Source: Cyanodermella asteris (lineage: Eukaryota > Ascomycota > Lecanoromycetes > Ostropales > Stictidaceae). From it: a DNA stretch of 64,000 bases. The notes below the pieces were generated by a model. It made no database searches. It saw only the letters and a list, made by a program, of their open reading frames with translations, and was not told the origin of the DNA. The position numbers and the translations under genes were made by a program. Position 1 is the stretch's first letter; the number at the start of each line of letters is the position of its first letter. The stretch covers positions 1,469,162 through 1,533,161 of the forward strand of contig UYJD01000001.1 in NCBI GenBank assembly GCA_900618795.1, in the 5' to 3' direction. This document shows, in pieces, positions 40,200 through 50,110 of the stretch.

Positions 40200-41574
40200 A
40201 CGACCCTTGACGATGAATGTGCCAAATTTTCTGTTCGGCGGCGTTTCAACTGATGGGACGACACGGAGGTCAAAACGACTCCAACCAAGAACATGACTAC
40301 TACGCCCTTATTATTTACGCCAACCGCACTCCGCGCGGACATCTATTCCTATGTGTGATACCACCTCTTCCTCTTCTATCCACCATGACGATTCTTGTAT
40401 GAAAATTTCCACACTTGACATACGAGGTGTCGCGATCTGGGCCATGCGTTCTTGGATATCAAGCTGGCTCTGGCTGTCTTTACAGCTTTGCGATTTGGGT
40501 CAGGCGACCCGACTGTTGGAACTGGGCGGCCTGCCGAAGCAGCCACACGGCCCTTGTGACATAACTTTAGTTTTTAGACCGGGCTTCAACATGGCTCCAA
40601 AATCAAGAAACTTGAACAACTCACAGCGTCCTTTCATAATGTTCCGACGTCTTGTCTGTGTCATTAGCAGTTAAGCCCCGTGATTCTCACTTCCGAAATG
40701 AATTGGTCTCCCTACCAAACATCTTCCACGAGTCCCTGACCAGCCATTCCGCACGCTCGTGCGTGTAAAAACGCCTGTATCGAAAATCAAGTCAGCATCG
40801 GTCATAATTTCCCAGCGGCTCAATTTGGGGTTCCCAAGACTTCCTTCTCAAGGCTTCCTTCTCCACCGTAGATACTTACCCTCCATCCGGATTTTCAACT
40901 TCCAAAAACAACGTTCCCCAGCGTCCCCCACCCACACCTCCCGGGGACTCATCTCCAGCTCCCTCGGATCGTGCGCAACGCCCAATCCGCCCCCTCGCCC
41001 GCCATCCGTCCAACGCCCAATCATGAGCCTCGTTCGTATACTCCGGATCCGTCTTTCCCCCGTGTAACCCTCCCAATGGATTCCTCTACCCTGCCGCCGA
41101 AAACTCCCCCGGTCGCCGGATTGCGTTGCGGAGCGTGGGGAGCAGAGGGGGAGCATGAGAATGCGGAGGCGTTGGTAATAGCCGAAGTTGGGCAGGGAGG
41201 GGGGCGATGAGATGGAAGCGGACGACTTTGCTTGCGGTTGAGGTTGGGGTTGGGGATTATGGAAGAGGAGCCTTTTCAATGTGAGGACCTTGAGGGACGA
41301 GCCGGGCCCTGGTATTGTCAATTGAGATCACCATCTTCAAAAGGTGTAAATCGGGTATAGGGCTTTCATCACCAATGGAGCTCAACGGTGACAGGGTGCG
41401 GTTTACGGCTCCGAGACGACATGGTTCGGGGAGCGTTATTTTGATCAGACGGGTCCAGTTTGAAGGCATCGCAGCGGCGGGCACAACTCTCGCTACAACC
41501 GCGCAGATGATACAGGGAGTGAAAGCAGCACAGACTTATATCCGTGGATGAACAACAGGTAAATTGCATCCGGA
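40200..41574. other. Intergenic region downstream of veA, no gene seen
   Basis: Contains the veA 3' region and about 1 kb with only short unconvincing ORFs. Confidence 0.45.
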
Positions 41575-41852
41575 TCATTGCTTCTTTTGTTGATGAAATG
41601 AATGTCAAGGACACCGAAACCGTCTGCTTCGATCGGGGCAAGAAAGTTTTCATGCCGATTGATATCGGCTTCGACTGCACGCTAGTCAAAGGTCTTCCAC
41701 GCTTCCGTCAGTCGTCTGATGTGGGATAGAGGAGGTCCCTGGTTCCAGCCGACGCCTTCCATCTCGTCGGGAAAGGTAGCGTGCTCGAGCTTTTGTTTGA
41801 GTTGATAGACTCTATCTTGAGGAACGTCGACAGTGTAGGGCTTGGCTGCCAT
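41575..41852 (-). pseudogene. Broken epoxide hydrolase, N-terminal domain fragment
   Basis: Remnant of an alpha/beta-hydrolase-fold epoxide hydrolase. From an ATG at 41852 the minus strand reads AKPYTVDVPQDRVYQLKQKL, EHATFPDEMEGVGWNQGPPL, SHIRRLTEAWKTFD, then TAG, then RAVEADINRHENFLAPIEAD and GFGVLDIHFI to IYLLFIHG. This is the epoxide-hydrolase N-terminal (EHN) domain up to the first catalytic-fold strand. The TAG sits where the family has Trp (FDWR), one G-to-A step. After FIHG the conserved WPGS oxyanion segment is lost and no catalytic Asp, His or C-terminal half is found. It is therefore a truncated, dead fragment. A TGG-to-TAG change is compatible with C-to-T decay at CpA, but this is a single event. 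Confidence 0.75.
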
Positions 41853-41876
41853 GTCCAACGCTGGCGCTAAGATGTG

Positions 41877-42420
41877 CTCAAAAAGACGTTGTGTTGGCCG
41901 TCAAAGGCTGCAGTCGACTCCTGATTGATATGTCATTGCCGATAAACAGTCCGATGGCTGTGATGGAGTTGGCAGCCTGGACGCGGGTAGCTGACTTGAC
42001 TAAAAGTGGTTAGAATTGATGGATGTGATTCATCTACTTATTAATGCTCTGAAGCACCATCAGTTGAGTTTGTCAGTAATGCTGGAACGACCAAAGAACG
42101 TTTCTATAATGATAAAGACGTCAACAGAACTATCGGCCACAATGAAAAGTGGCCGTCTGCCTAGGATTTCAACTGCCTGTATCCTTCCGGAGCATTGCCC
42201 GCCCATAGATTAAATCATCACGCTGGAGCTTGAATTGCTCGAGACTTGTCTGGATTGCATCTGCAAAGCGACGAACAAACTTGGCCGATGGCGATCTATA
42301 TCGTGGCATAAGTGAATCTTCATTTGGTCATTTGGTCCCTCGATGCCTGAGCAGTGAGGGCATCGTCGACGAACATGGTACTCGGTCTCATATTTTGACC
42401 ATGAGGTGGTGCGCACCTTG
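41877..42420 (-). pseudogene. Decayed coding remnants, unrecognised
   Basis: Minus-strand sequence with short protein-like pieces in shifting frames: KFVRRFADAIQTSLEQFKLQ, QAVEILGRRPLFIVADSSVD, and after a splice-like CTAAC...TTTTAG acceptor at about 42002-42017, KSATRVQAANSITAIGLFIG. The pieces are helical and mildly repeat-like (possibly HEAT/ARM-type), but several stops and frame changes separate them and no intact gene can be drawn. The family is unknown; it may be a broken host gene of the same age as the neighbouring epoxide hydrolase fragment. Confidence 0.3.
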
Positions 42421-43928
42421 CGGAGCTATGGACTTTCAAGACTGTGAGCCCGTGTCAGATGGACCGAAGCAGCTAGTATAGCATCACTGCTCTGACGGAA
42501 GACTTTCGAGGACTTCAAGGCGCTTCACAGTCACGGCCCGTCGTAAGGAGCACGAGTACCACAAGTTCTTCACTTCTTTCATGGCAGACTGCAGTTACCG
42601 TATCTCCACTGACCCGCCGAGCAGGGACTCCTATGCTCGACGATGCAGATAAGAAAGTGGCTGGCTCAGCTGATTACTCGGAACGGAGGAGGAGACGTTG
42701 CGATGCCACCACCTTTCTGCTGGTACCGCGCTTAACCTCATACAGCAAGTCCTTGCGTTGTCTGGGATCTTCACAGTGAAACACCCACGCAGGCTCAGTG
42801 CGTGACTGTCGATCTGCTTGCACTATTATCGTATACTTTGTTGAGGACTGCAATTGCTGTGACAGTTGGCGATTCTGGAGAACGATACGAGGCCTCCACG
42901 GACTCTACGCAAATGCAATGTTACCCCTTTGCCATGCACACAGCTCGTTCAAGGTGTTTGTCCTCTCCACTGATGCCGCTCGTTCCCAGCAAACAGGTAG
43001 CTAGTCTCCCGAAAGCTGCAATTGTGAGACACGAATGGGTGTCCAGCCGCCCCGCAAGTCAAAGCGAGTGGGTGGGCAGCAACCACGTGTGATGCTATAA
43101 TCTACACCCTCCACGCCTATCAAGCAGATCTCGAAGGCGGCCAATCGAGTTTCATGCCAGGTGCATAATCATCTGCTTCGTGGGCCCAGTAATCGTACGG
43201 TAGTTGCTGCAGTGGCACGTCGTCGCGGCTTCGTGGGTGGACGACCATCCGTGCTCAGACTGGTAAGACCGGTTGGCGCCCAGACGCCTTTCCGCTCCGC
43301 ATTTGGCCCCGAGTGATCCTATATCACCGCCCTCTCCCAGCCTGGACCCTGACCGCCTTCTCCTCTCCTCTCTTATCCGACTGACTGATTGTTTGCCTGC
43401 CAGAACAGCTTCACCTCGTCCAGAGCTCTCTGACTGCAACCGGAATCGATAACATCATTCTGTCCATTTTCGCCACCATACAACACACTGCACGACCGAA
43501 ACAAGTTCTGCATCGAGGAGCACTTCGCTCCTCATCACTCCCACCCGTCTATAACCCGTAGACCCCCATTCCACACCAAGTCGATGTCGGTTGATACACG
43601 CCAAAGTCTCTTCTGTCTCCGCTATCCGTCTCGATTCGAGTCGATCGAGACCTCGCAGCTTTCCCTCGTCCACACGGGAGAGCTCACCCGCCCGATTGAT
43701 CACAAAAATAATCCCAGCAGTAGTAGAAATAATCATTAAAGAGACGCCTGGAAGGCTCAGGAGGAAGGTAGAAGCAATGCGAAATCACAGTCCACTTCTC
43801 GATCCGGCTAACTCAACGTAGGGCAACGACACAAACACCAACGTAGCAAAGCCATATCTCGACGTGTTCAACATCTGAAAACGATTGACACGTAGGTGCT
43901 CAGTGCAAGAGTGACACCGCCGGCAATC
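42421..43928. other. Intergenic region upstream of the GNAT gene
   Basis: No supported gene. The last 500 bases are C/T-rich and look like a promoter and leader for the acetyltransferase. Confidence 0.45.
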
Positions 43929-44810
43929 ATGGCGACCACCACGCTCAGTATGAGAAAGGCTCTTACCTCATCTACCACATCCAGCGCAAGTTTGTCCATC
44001 AAACCCATCATGGCAGACCCAAGCACTCTCCCCCTGCGCAAGCTCAGCAAAGCAGACGTGCCCCGAGCCGTCAACTGCCTTGCGTCGGCCTTCGCTCAAG
44101 ACGAAGTCGCGCGCTACTTCACTCACACGGTGCATGATGGCGCCGACTGGACCGAAGCACAGCGTTGGCAGCTGCACCTGAACGTGATGAAGTACATCAT
44201 CAAAGCGCACCTGATGCGCGGGCTCGTCATGGGCGTGGGCTCAACTCAGCCGATTACGGGCCCGGCCAGCGGCAAGAAGGTCTTCAAGCCCGTCGATCCA
44301 CTCAACCCGTCCAGCGAGGAATCGCTTGATGCCGTTGCTCTTTGGATGCCGCCGGGCGCCAACATGGATGACATCTGCACCATCCTGCGCTCCGGCCTGT
44401 GGAGGCTCAACTTCCAGTTCACGCGCGAAGGCCGCCGGCGCTTCTTTGACGAGTTCTTTCCGCTACTTCACGAGACAAAGTTGAACGTCTTTGGCACGCC
44501 CGAGGCTGATGCCAAGAGCTGGTATCTCGTCTACCTGGGAACCAGACCCGGTGCGCGTGGCAAGGGACTTGCTGGGAAGCTGGTCAGGTACGTGACTGAA
44601 GGGATATGCGATCCGGAGGGCAGGGACTGTTACTTGGAAAGCAGCTCGAAGAACAACCTGAAGCTCTACGGTCGCCTAGGCTTTGAGGAGATTCGTACCA
44701 TCACGTTGACTAGAGACAAGCAGGGTGGCGGTGTCGAGTTGGATATCATGGTTAGGAAGCCGAAGGAGCTCGAGAAGATTGAGGAGAAAGAGACCACCGG
44801 CGAGTCTTGA
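43929..44810 (+). CDS. GNAT-family N-acetyltransferase
   Basis: Acetyl-CoA-dependent N-acetyltransferase of the GNAT fold; the substrate cannot be told. It is a single exon of 293 residues from the ATG at 43929; a second Met at 44010 (MADPSTLPLRKLSKADV) may be the true start, since the first 27 residues are Ser/Thr-rich and basic and could be a targeting sequence. Features: LRKLSKADVPRAVNCLASAF (beta1-alpha1), VALWMPPGANMDD, and the acetyl-CoA pyrophosphate-binding loop in GTRPGARGKGLAGKLVRYV (Q/RxxGxG/A type, about residues 202-215), then ESSSKNNLKLYGRLGFEEI, typical of fungal GNATs. It has a charged C-terminal tail. It stands alone next to a gene-poor stretch. Confidence 0.85.
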   Translation: MATTTLSMRKALTSSTTSSASLSIKPIMADPSTLPLRKLSKADVPRAVNCLASAFAQDEVARYFTHTVHDGADWTEAQRWQLHLNVMKYIIKAHLMRGLVMGVGSTQPITGPASGKKVFKPVDPLNPSSEESLDAVALWMPPGANMDDICTILRSGLWRLNFQFTREGRRRFFDEFFPLLHETKLNVFGTPEADAKSWYLVYLGTRPGARGKGLAGKLVRYVTEGICDPEGRDCYLESSSKNNLKLYGRLGFEEIRTITLTRDKQGGGVELDIMVRKPKELEKIEEKETTGES

Positions 44811-45348
44811 TTTTTCTTGATTTGATTCACGCGCGCTCGGGTCGATGTTTTCTGTCGCTTCACCCACTCAGAATGTCACGTTTCACGATCACGGAGTTTG
44901 CTTAGCTAACGTCAGATTGGAACTATATCTCGGATTCACGGTTCTATACTCTAAACTTTGTCCACTCCAGCGTCAAGTCACATCTTAGCTCAAATCCATT
45001 CCGTTACACGCTCTCTCCTACTATGCACCCTAGCTAAAGTATCGAGGTGAAGGAGCTGGTTTCAAACATCTCAAATCATGTTGCGGATAAGTTACTCTTT
45101 TTGCTCTTTGCATTGTTCAAGTTATTGTTTCCGTGGCCGCATGACGCAGCAGGACAGTGGGTGTCCGCCATTCCCGCTTTGCCATTCCATTTGACAAGCA
45201 TTCAACCCCAGCGGGCGTGAGTCCCGAGACTGGCGATCTATATGTGTGAGCCGCATATAATGATGTTCTCTTGTCTCCGGAGCATCCGTGTCTGTATTCT
45301 ATTTGTAGCCGCTAGGCAGTCAAGATTTACACATCCACATCCACATCT
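44811..45348. other. Intergenic region
   Basis: AT-richer spacer between two plus-strand genes; a CATATAAT element at about 45253 lies 95 bases before the next start and may be a TATA-like box. Confidence 0.4.
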
Positions 45349-46006
45349 ATGGTTTACCGGATAGTACTACTGGTAACGCTGATGTTGATGGCAAATCATG
45401 TACACGGAAGGTAAATCGCGTCGTCTTGCTATCAGTGTCTACAAAGATACTGACCGCCACATCAGGGAAGATACAGCGGAGGGTATCGATCACGGTTCAG
45501 CTTCGCCTTACTCAATGACGGCCATGTCGTCTCCCAGAGCCAACATCTACGAACGCCAGGAAGCCGCCCTCGACGCCTCGTCGCTCAAGCCGTCTCAGTT
45601 CCTCGGGCTGCTCACGGGTACCGAGAAGCTCTCCCCGACTTCGACCGCGACCATACACTCGACGGAGGTCGTGATCGTCACGATCCCAAAGTCCGCTCTG
45701 CCGACTACCTCGGCGCTCGCTGACACCTTGGTAGCGACTCTCACATCTGCAGCGTCGACCAGCTTGCCCTCCACACCGAGTACGTTGATCACTGTGCCCG
45801 TGACGTCCACGTCTACACTTCCAGGCAAACCCCTAAGCTCCACTTCAGTCACAACATCAGGTGCAGCAGCGCCCCCAGCATCATCCGTACCCTCGGATCC
45901 AGCAGCACCCTCGGCTTTAGGTCTAGTCGCAGTCTCAGCATCAGAGACAGGTGCCAGTCCCATCGAAATACCCACCCCATCCACCCCATCCACCCCATCC
46001 ACTCCC

Positions 46007-46072
<66 letters not shown>

Positions 46073-46327
46073 CACGGCCTGGGCACCACGACCAAAATCG
46101 GCGTGGGCGCCGGCGCCGGCGCCGTCGGCGCCATCTTGCTCGGAATCGCAATCTTCACCTACCGGAAGTATCTCGGCGGGGTATGGTTCAACGGGATCCC
46201 CACGCAGCGGACCAGCCGCTACCGTTCTTGGACGGCCCGGGCAGGGCCGATGTCGAAGCCGAAGCCCCTGCCGAACGAGACGTCGGAGGAAATGCAAGAG
46301 AGGGTCGGTAGACGGTTTTTCGATTGA
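45349..46327 (+). CDS. Single-pass surface protein with poly-Asn stalk
   Basis: Not assigned to a family; architecture like Mid2/Wsc-type wall sensors. Model: exon 1 45349-45410, intron 45411-45465 (55 bp, donor GTAAAT, branch CTGAC, acceptor ATCAG), exon 2 45466-46327, 307 residues. Exon 1 supplies a signal peptide (MVYRIVLLVTLMLMANHVHG) that an unspliced reading from the ATG at 45398 would miss, which is why this model is preferred. The outer part (about 60-205) is Ser/Thr/Pro-rich and should be heavily O-mannosylated. A TPS repeat and a 22-residue Asn run follow. The transmembrane helix is near KIGVGAGAGAVGAILLGIAI; the cytosolic tail of about 55 residues is basic (FNGIPTQRTSRYRSW) and ends RVGRRFFD. 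No cysteine-rich WSC domain is visible. Function inferred only from architecture. Confidence 0.72.
45972..46005 (+). repeat. 9-bp minisatellite CCACCCCAT (about 3.7 copies)
   Basis: Three perfect copies and a partial fourth of a 9-base unit inside the surface-protein gene, coding repeated Thr-Pro-Ser. It adjoins the AAC tract. Confidence 0.9.
46007..46072 (+). repeat. AAC triplet repeat coding 22 Asn
   Basis: Twenty-one AAC codons followed by AAT, almost uninterrupted, between the S/T-rich ectodomain and the membrane segment. Near-perfect purity points to recent expansion and probable length variation by replication slippage. Confidence 0.97.
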
Positions 46328-47129
46328 GCCGTCCAAGGGCGCCGCCCGAATTTTCGAGCATCACGGGAAAAAGGGGTTTGCGTCTCTTGTTGGGCTATGT
46401 GGTTGAGGGTGGTGGAGGGGGAAGCAATGAGATCCGAGATGGTCCTCGGGGGGCTACGAATTTAACGATATGGGGGCGTTTGCAAAGAAGGTTTTTTTTT
46501 CATGATGACACGATTCAGGAAATAAGGGTAGCTCGACTTGGATTGGAGTAGTCTTGTCTGCAATGGTACAGAACGTCTCAACGTATCTCGCTTACTGCAC
46601 AGTCAGTGGTTGAAAGCCGTCTCGTGTGTGCGCTGTGTGGCCAACCTTCCCATCTCCTTGGACGACTGCTTAAGCTTTGACAGTCGGTATTGAAGGAGGG
46701 GCGGCCGTGACCGCGTTTCGGAAAGACGAGGATCGGAACGGCACCTTTCCCATCAGCAGGCTGAGAAGCAGCAAGTGGATGAGCTGGTAGTCCAATTCCT
46801 GACGCGATTGTTCTCTCATCTTCCCAGCGCAAAAGGTGGAGGAGCACGATTTCAGGAAACCTTGCCACGATGTTGGTACTGGCAACACATCTTCCGCCAA
46901 CACTGCAGCTTGAGCGACCACCTAATGCATGTCTCAAAGGTTTACAATGTCCAGAATAGAATATTAGACAAATTGAAATAATACAGTGCAATCAAGTCCA
47001 AGGGGTCATCAATCGTATTATGTATGCTGAATCGTAGATATCAAACATGGCGGTACCATAAGTTGATTGTTTGGAAGAGCCGCCCGAGCCACTATACAAT
47101 TTCCTTTATGCGAGACTCTATTGCGTCGC
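46328..47129. other. Convergent 3' intergenic region
   Basis: 800 bp between the surface-protein gene and the protease gene. Short ORFs only; nothing supported. Confidence 0.5.
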
Positions 47130-48716
47130 TCAAATGCTCGAAAACACCATAGCCGCACCACCCATGCCAGCAATCGTCATAAGAACACCACCGCCGACGA
47201 TGCTGAAGATGAATGCGAAGTTTGGAGGACTCAGATTCGCGGCAGCAGCCTTGCTCGAGCTGGCGGCAGCAGCAGGTGCGTGTGTCTGCGCAACGGTTGC
47301 AATACCCTGGATGCTGCTTCCGCCTGACAAGCTGGTGGCCATGGATCCAGAGCCGGCATTGCCAGCGTCGGAAACAGCCGCGGTCGTTCGCCCTGGACGG
47401 ATGGCTGTACTGGCGATTGTACCGGCTGAGAGATCCCCAGTGCCGATGGTGACGGTGCTGCCAGGAAGAGGCGTTCCACCATAGCCCTGACCCTCGCCGA
47501 CTAAAGTTGCAGGCACGGTTCCGATGGAAGTGGGAACGCTGGCAAGGGCACCGATTGCCTGGACGTTGGTATCGGCAGTGTTCAGCTTGGCCTGGGCAAT
47601 GCCGACCTGAGCATGACCAGGGTCGAAAACAACGTAGGCGGATCGAAGGAAGGTATCTCCAAGGATGTAATTGTCCTCCGAACCGGGACTGATACCAAAC
47701 TCGCAGTAGCCGCTCTTGGTAGTCGGCAGGATCATTTCGGCCACCGGCACACCGATCAGAGCGCCGTCATTGCCCCCAAACTGGAAGGCGATGGTGATGT
47801 CGCTGTTGGCGTACGAACAGGGGATGATGCCGCTGCTGGAGATGCCCAGTTTCTGGTACATATCTGCGACCATGGATTTGGGCAGGGTTGTCGCGGTACT
47901 ACCTGAGTCCAAAATCACCTCAATTGCGCCATCGTTGGTGAACGATGTGGTCTGTCCCTTTGTGTTCACAGCTCCAACGGCGGTCAGGGGAACGGCGAAG
48001 AAGTCAAGCACAATATCTCCGTCGTCATCAACTGGCGTGCCGAGAACGTCGAGGACAACAAGAGTGCCAGAGTATTTTGAGCTGTCGACGCCACCGAAGA
48101 GCAGAGTTGAGGTCTTCGCGTCGATATCGTTCAGATATAGAGAGTAGACCGGCTCGTTGATCAAGCCCTGGGCGGTCAACCAATACGGCAAGTTGTAGTA
48201 GAGCTTCCTGTCTCGGGATGTAGGGAAGACGAATTCGCCAATGGGAAAGTCAATGCCCATGATACCGTAGAATGGGAGGTCGCTGCTGGCGCTGTGCGCG
48301 AGACCAATGGTAAAGTTGTTCAGCGTCTGGCCGCCCAGCGTGATGGTCTCTGTAACGTAGTCGCCTGCAGAGGTACTTCCATCGCCATAAGAAGAGTTGA
48401 ACAGATTTGTGCCAATATTGTTGAACGAGCTGCTCTTGCTCGAGTCGAACGTGCCACCCAAGCAGCCGTTGTCGTCGACCTTGCACCTCACATCACTTGC
48501 GTATACCCAGAGATCGGAGCTACCAGTGTCGATCTGTACCGTGACCTGCTGAGGAGGAGTGCCGACCGAGATGTTTGCGAGGTATGCGGTGTGGTCTGCA
48601 AGCTGGAACAGCTCGATGGCCACTGTTTTGCCACTGTCTCGCTTCGTAAAGGATCGTGCAGCAGATGCTGTGGAGCACGCAGCGAGCGCAGCGGCGGCGG
48701 CACTAACGGTACGCAT
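47130..48716 (-). CDS. Yapsin-like (GPI-type) aspartyl protease
   Basis: Secreted pepsin-family aspartyl endopeptidase of the yapsin/candidapepsin/OpsB group, which acts at the cell surface on wall and secreted proteins. It is a single exon of 528 residues. Signal peptide about 1-19 (MRTVSAAAAALAACSTASA) and a very short propeptide ending near FTKRDSG, where KR is a likely Kex2 site. First catalytic Asp in VTVQIDTGSSDLWVYA (about 63), flap region with SSYGDGSTSAGDYV, second catalytic Asp in VILDSGSTATTLP (about 267), and conserved YILGDTFLRSAYVVFD. After the catalytic domain (about 395) comes a Ser/Thr/Gly/Ala-rich stalk and a hydrophobic end (FAFIFSIVGGGVLMTIAGMG) consistent with a GPI signal or transmembrane anchor. 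All catalytic residues are intact. Confidence 0.93.
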   Translation of the reverse strand: MRTVSAAAAALAACSTASAARSFTKRDSGKTVAIELFQLADHTAYLANISVGTPPQQVTVQIDTGSSDLWVYASDVRCKVDDNGCLGGTFDSSKSSSFNNIGTNLFNSSYGDGSTSAGDYVTETITLGGQTLNNFTIGLAHSASSDLPFYGIMGIDFPIGEFVFPTSRDRKLYYNLPYWLTAQGLINEPVYSLYLNDIDAKTSTLLFGGVDSSKYSGTLVVLDVLGTPVDDDGDIVLDFFAVPLTAVGAVNTKGQTTSFTNDGAIEVILDSGSTATTLPKSMVADMYQKLGISSSGIIPCSYANSDITIAFQFGGNDGALIGVPVAEMILPTTKSGYCEFGISPGSEDNYILGDTFLRSAYVVFDPGHAQVGIAQAKLNTADTNVQAIGALASVPTSIGTVPATLVGEGQGYGGTPLPGSTVTIGTGDLSAGTIASTAIRPGRTTAAVSDAGNAGSGSMATSLSGGSSIQGIATVAQTHAPAAAASSSKAAAANLSPPNFAFIFSIVGGGVLMTIAGMGGAAMVFSSI

Positions 48717-50110
48717 GGTGCCTGTGATATGTGAGCAATAAAAAGAAAGCGACTGGGATGCAGAATCTAGAAAGGGGAACGCAGGAGACGCGCAATGTCT
48801 TGGGCATAAGATGTATTAGTTGCGCGACTGGGGCGAGACTTTAACTGGGTCTCAGACTCGTAGCACGTACTAGCAATAATACGTCAGGGAAGCAGCTGAA
48901 GCAGTCGCGCAGGACAGCTGCTACGCTGGACCAAGCAGTCCAATGTTGGATAGAGCTCTGAATGGCTCAAAGCTAAACCCTCTCGGCGGTGGCATGAATC
49001 CAGCCGCCCATGGCTTCCCCGGTTCCGTTAATTATAGTGGTGGCACGCCGGGGGCGCAGGCGCAAGCGAGCTCTGCCTCTGCTCTGCCTCTGCCCCGACC
49101 GCCCATGGCATTCTTCAGCCTCACAGCATTTGTCTCGATGCGCTGAATAGACGGACCGCCTTGAGTGGCGACGAGGCAAGGCGCATCAGAGGTCGACAAA
49201 GAGCGGCATAAATTGCGTGTGGCAGGACGCGTACCTGGGGCGTCGATCGAGGCCACTGTTGGCCTGAAACGGCACACTCGCTCCACACTCCTCACACCTC
49301 TCCTCAGCCAGCTGTCCGATGATGTGTTCCGACGAGGCCCTGAAGGCCAGACATGCAGCGAAGCACCCCGACTATTCTGACACGTCTGATTGGCAAGTCG
49401 TTGAACAAGGTCGATGACCAAGCCGGGTATGACGGGAGAGCGGACGGATAACCATGAGACTCGATGACCGCTTATCCCTGCCTGCGAAAGGCGTCGTCTA
49501 GAACGGCCTTTGCACCACCTTGTCGCCTGCCGCCCGTTGGTATCCTTGTCGCGCAAGGCTGAATGAGAGACATCATGCGATTGTGTAGCATTGACGCTTG
49601 GCACCGCCCGGTCCGGTTTCACTCCGCTCTGCTAAAGTTCTGCACAGAGCCGTCACTGGCGCTGAGAACGAGACATTAGGACATCGAACTAGAGACGCTT
49701 GTCTAGTATCACGAGTAATAAACTCAACAGCAGAACTCGGCGATAACCAAGACTGATCTTGAAAGTTGTCATTTCGCAGATTCAGTGCAAAGATCTCACG
49801 AGTCCTTATATTGTACAAATGGTATCCGTGGAAGAACCCCAAGTGACACAAACTTGCCTTGAATTGCATACATTGGTTTGCTATCTCGAGAAGAGCCACG
49901 TCTAGTTGAACAAGTTTCAAGTCTGCTATCAAAAGCTCCGCGCTATTACGCGACAGATTCAGGTCCGTTTACAGCCTCATGACAGCCCTCGTTTTATCAT
50001 ACACATCAGTACATCTCATGATGTAACATGAGCCTGCGTAAATCGAAGAAAGGAAACATGCCGTACCACCAACTCCGAGCAATGCTAAATTGGAATTGAA
50101 ACTGAGATGG
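48717..50110. other. 1.4-kb intergenic region, no gene supported
   Basis: Contains the protease promoter and the Tao3 3' region. A minus-strand open frame of 119 codons at 49573-49932 has no domain, signal or splice support. A short direct duplication CTCTGCCTCTGC occurs near 49073-49094. Confidence 0.45.

Noticed and set aside
45398-46327. Unspliced reading of the poly-Asn gene from the ATG at 45398
   Set aside because: It lacks a signal peptide and ignores a near-perfect intron; the spliced model from 45349 supplies both.
45595-46336. Minus-strand ORFs with poly-Leu, poly-Cys and poly-Val runs
   Set aside because: Shadows of the AAC repeat in the poly-Asn gene; only the plus-strand reading has a signal peptide and membrane helix.
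49573-49932. 119-codon minus-strand ORF between the protease and TAO3
   Set aside because: No recognisable domain, no signal peptide, no splice partner; it lies in the expected TAO3 3' region.
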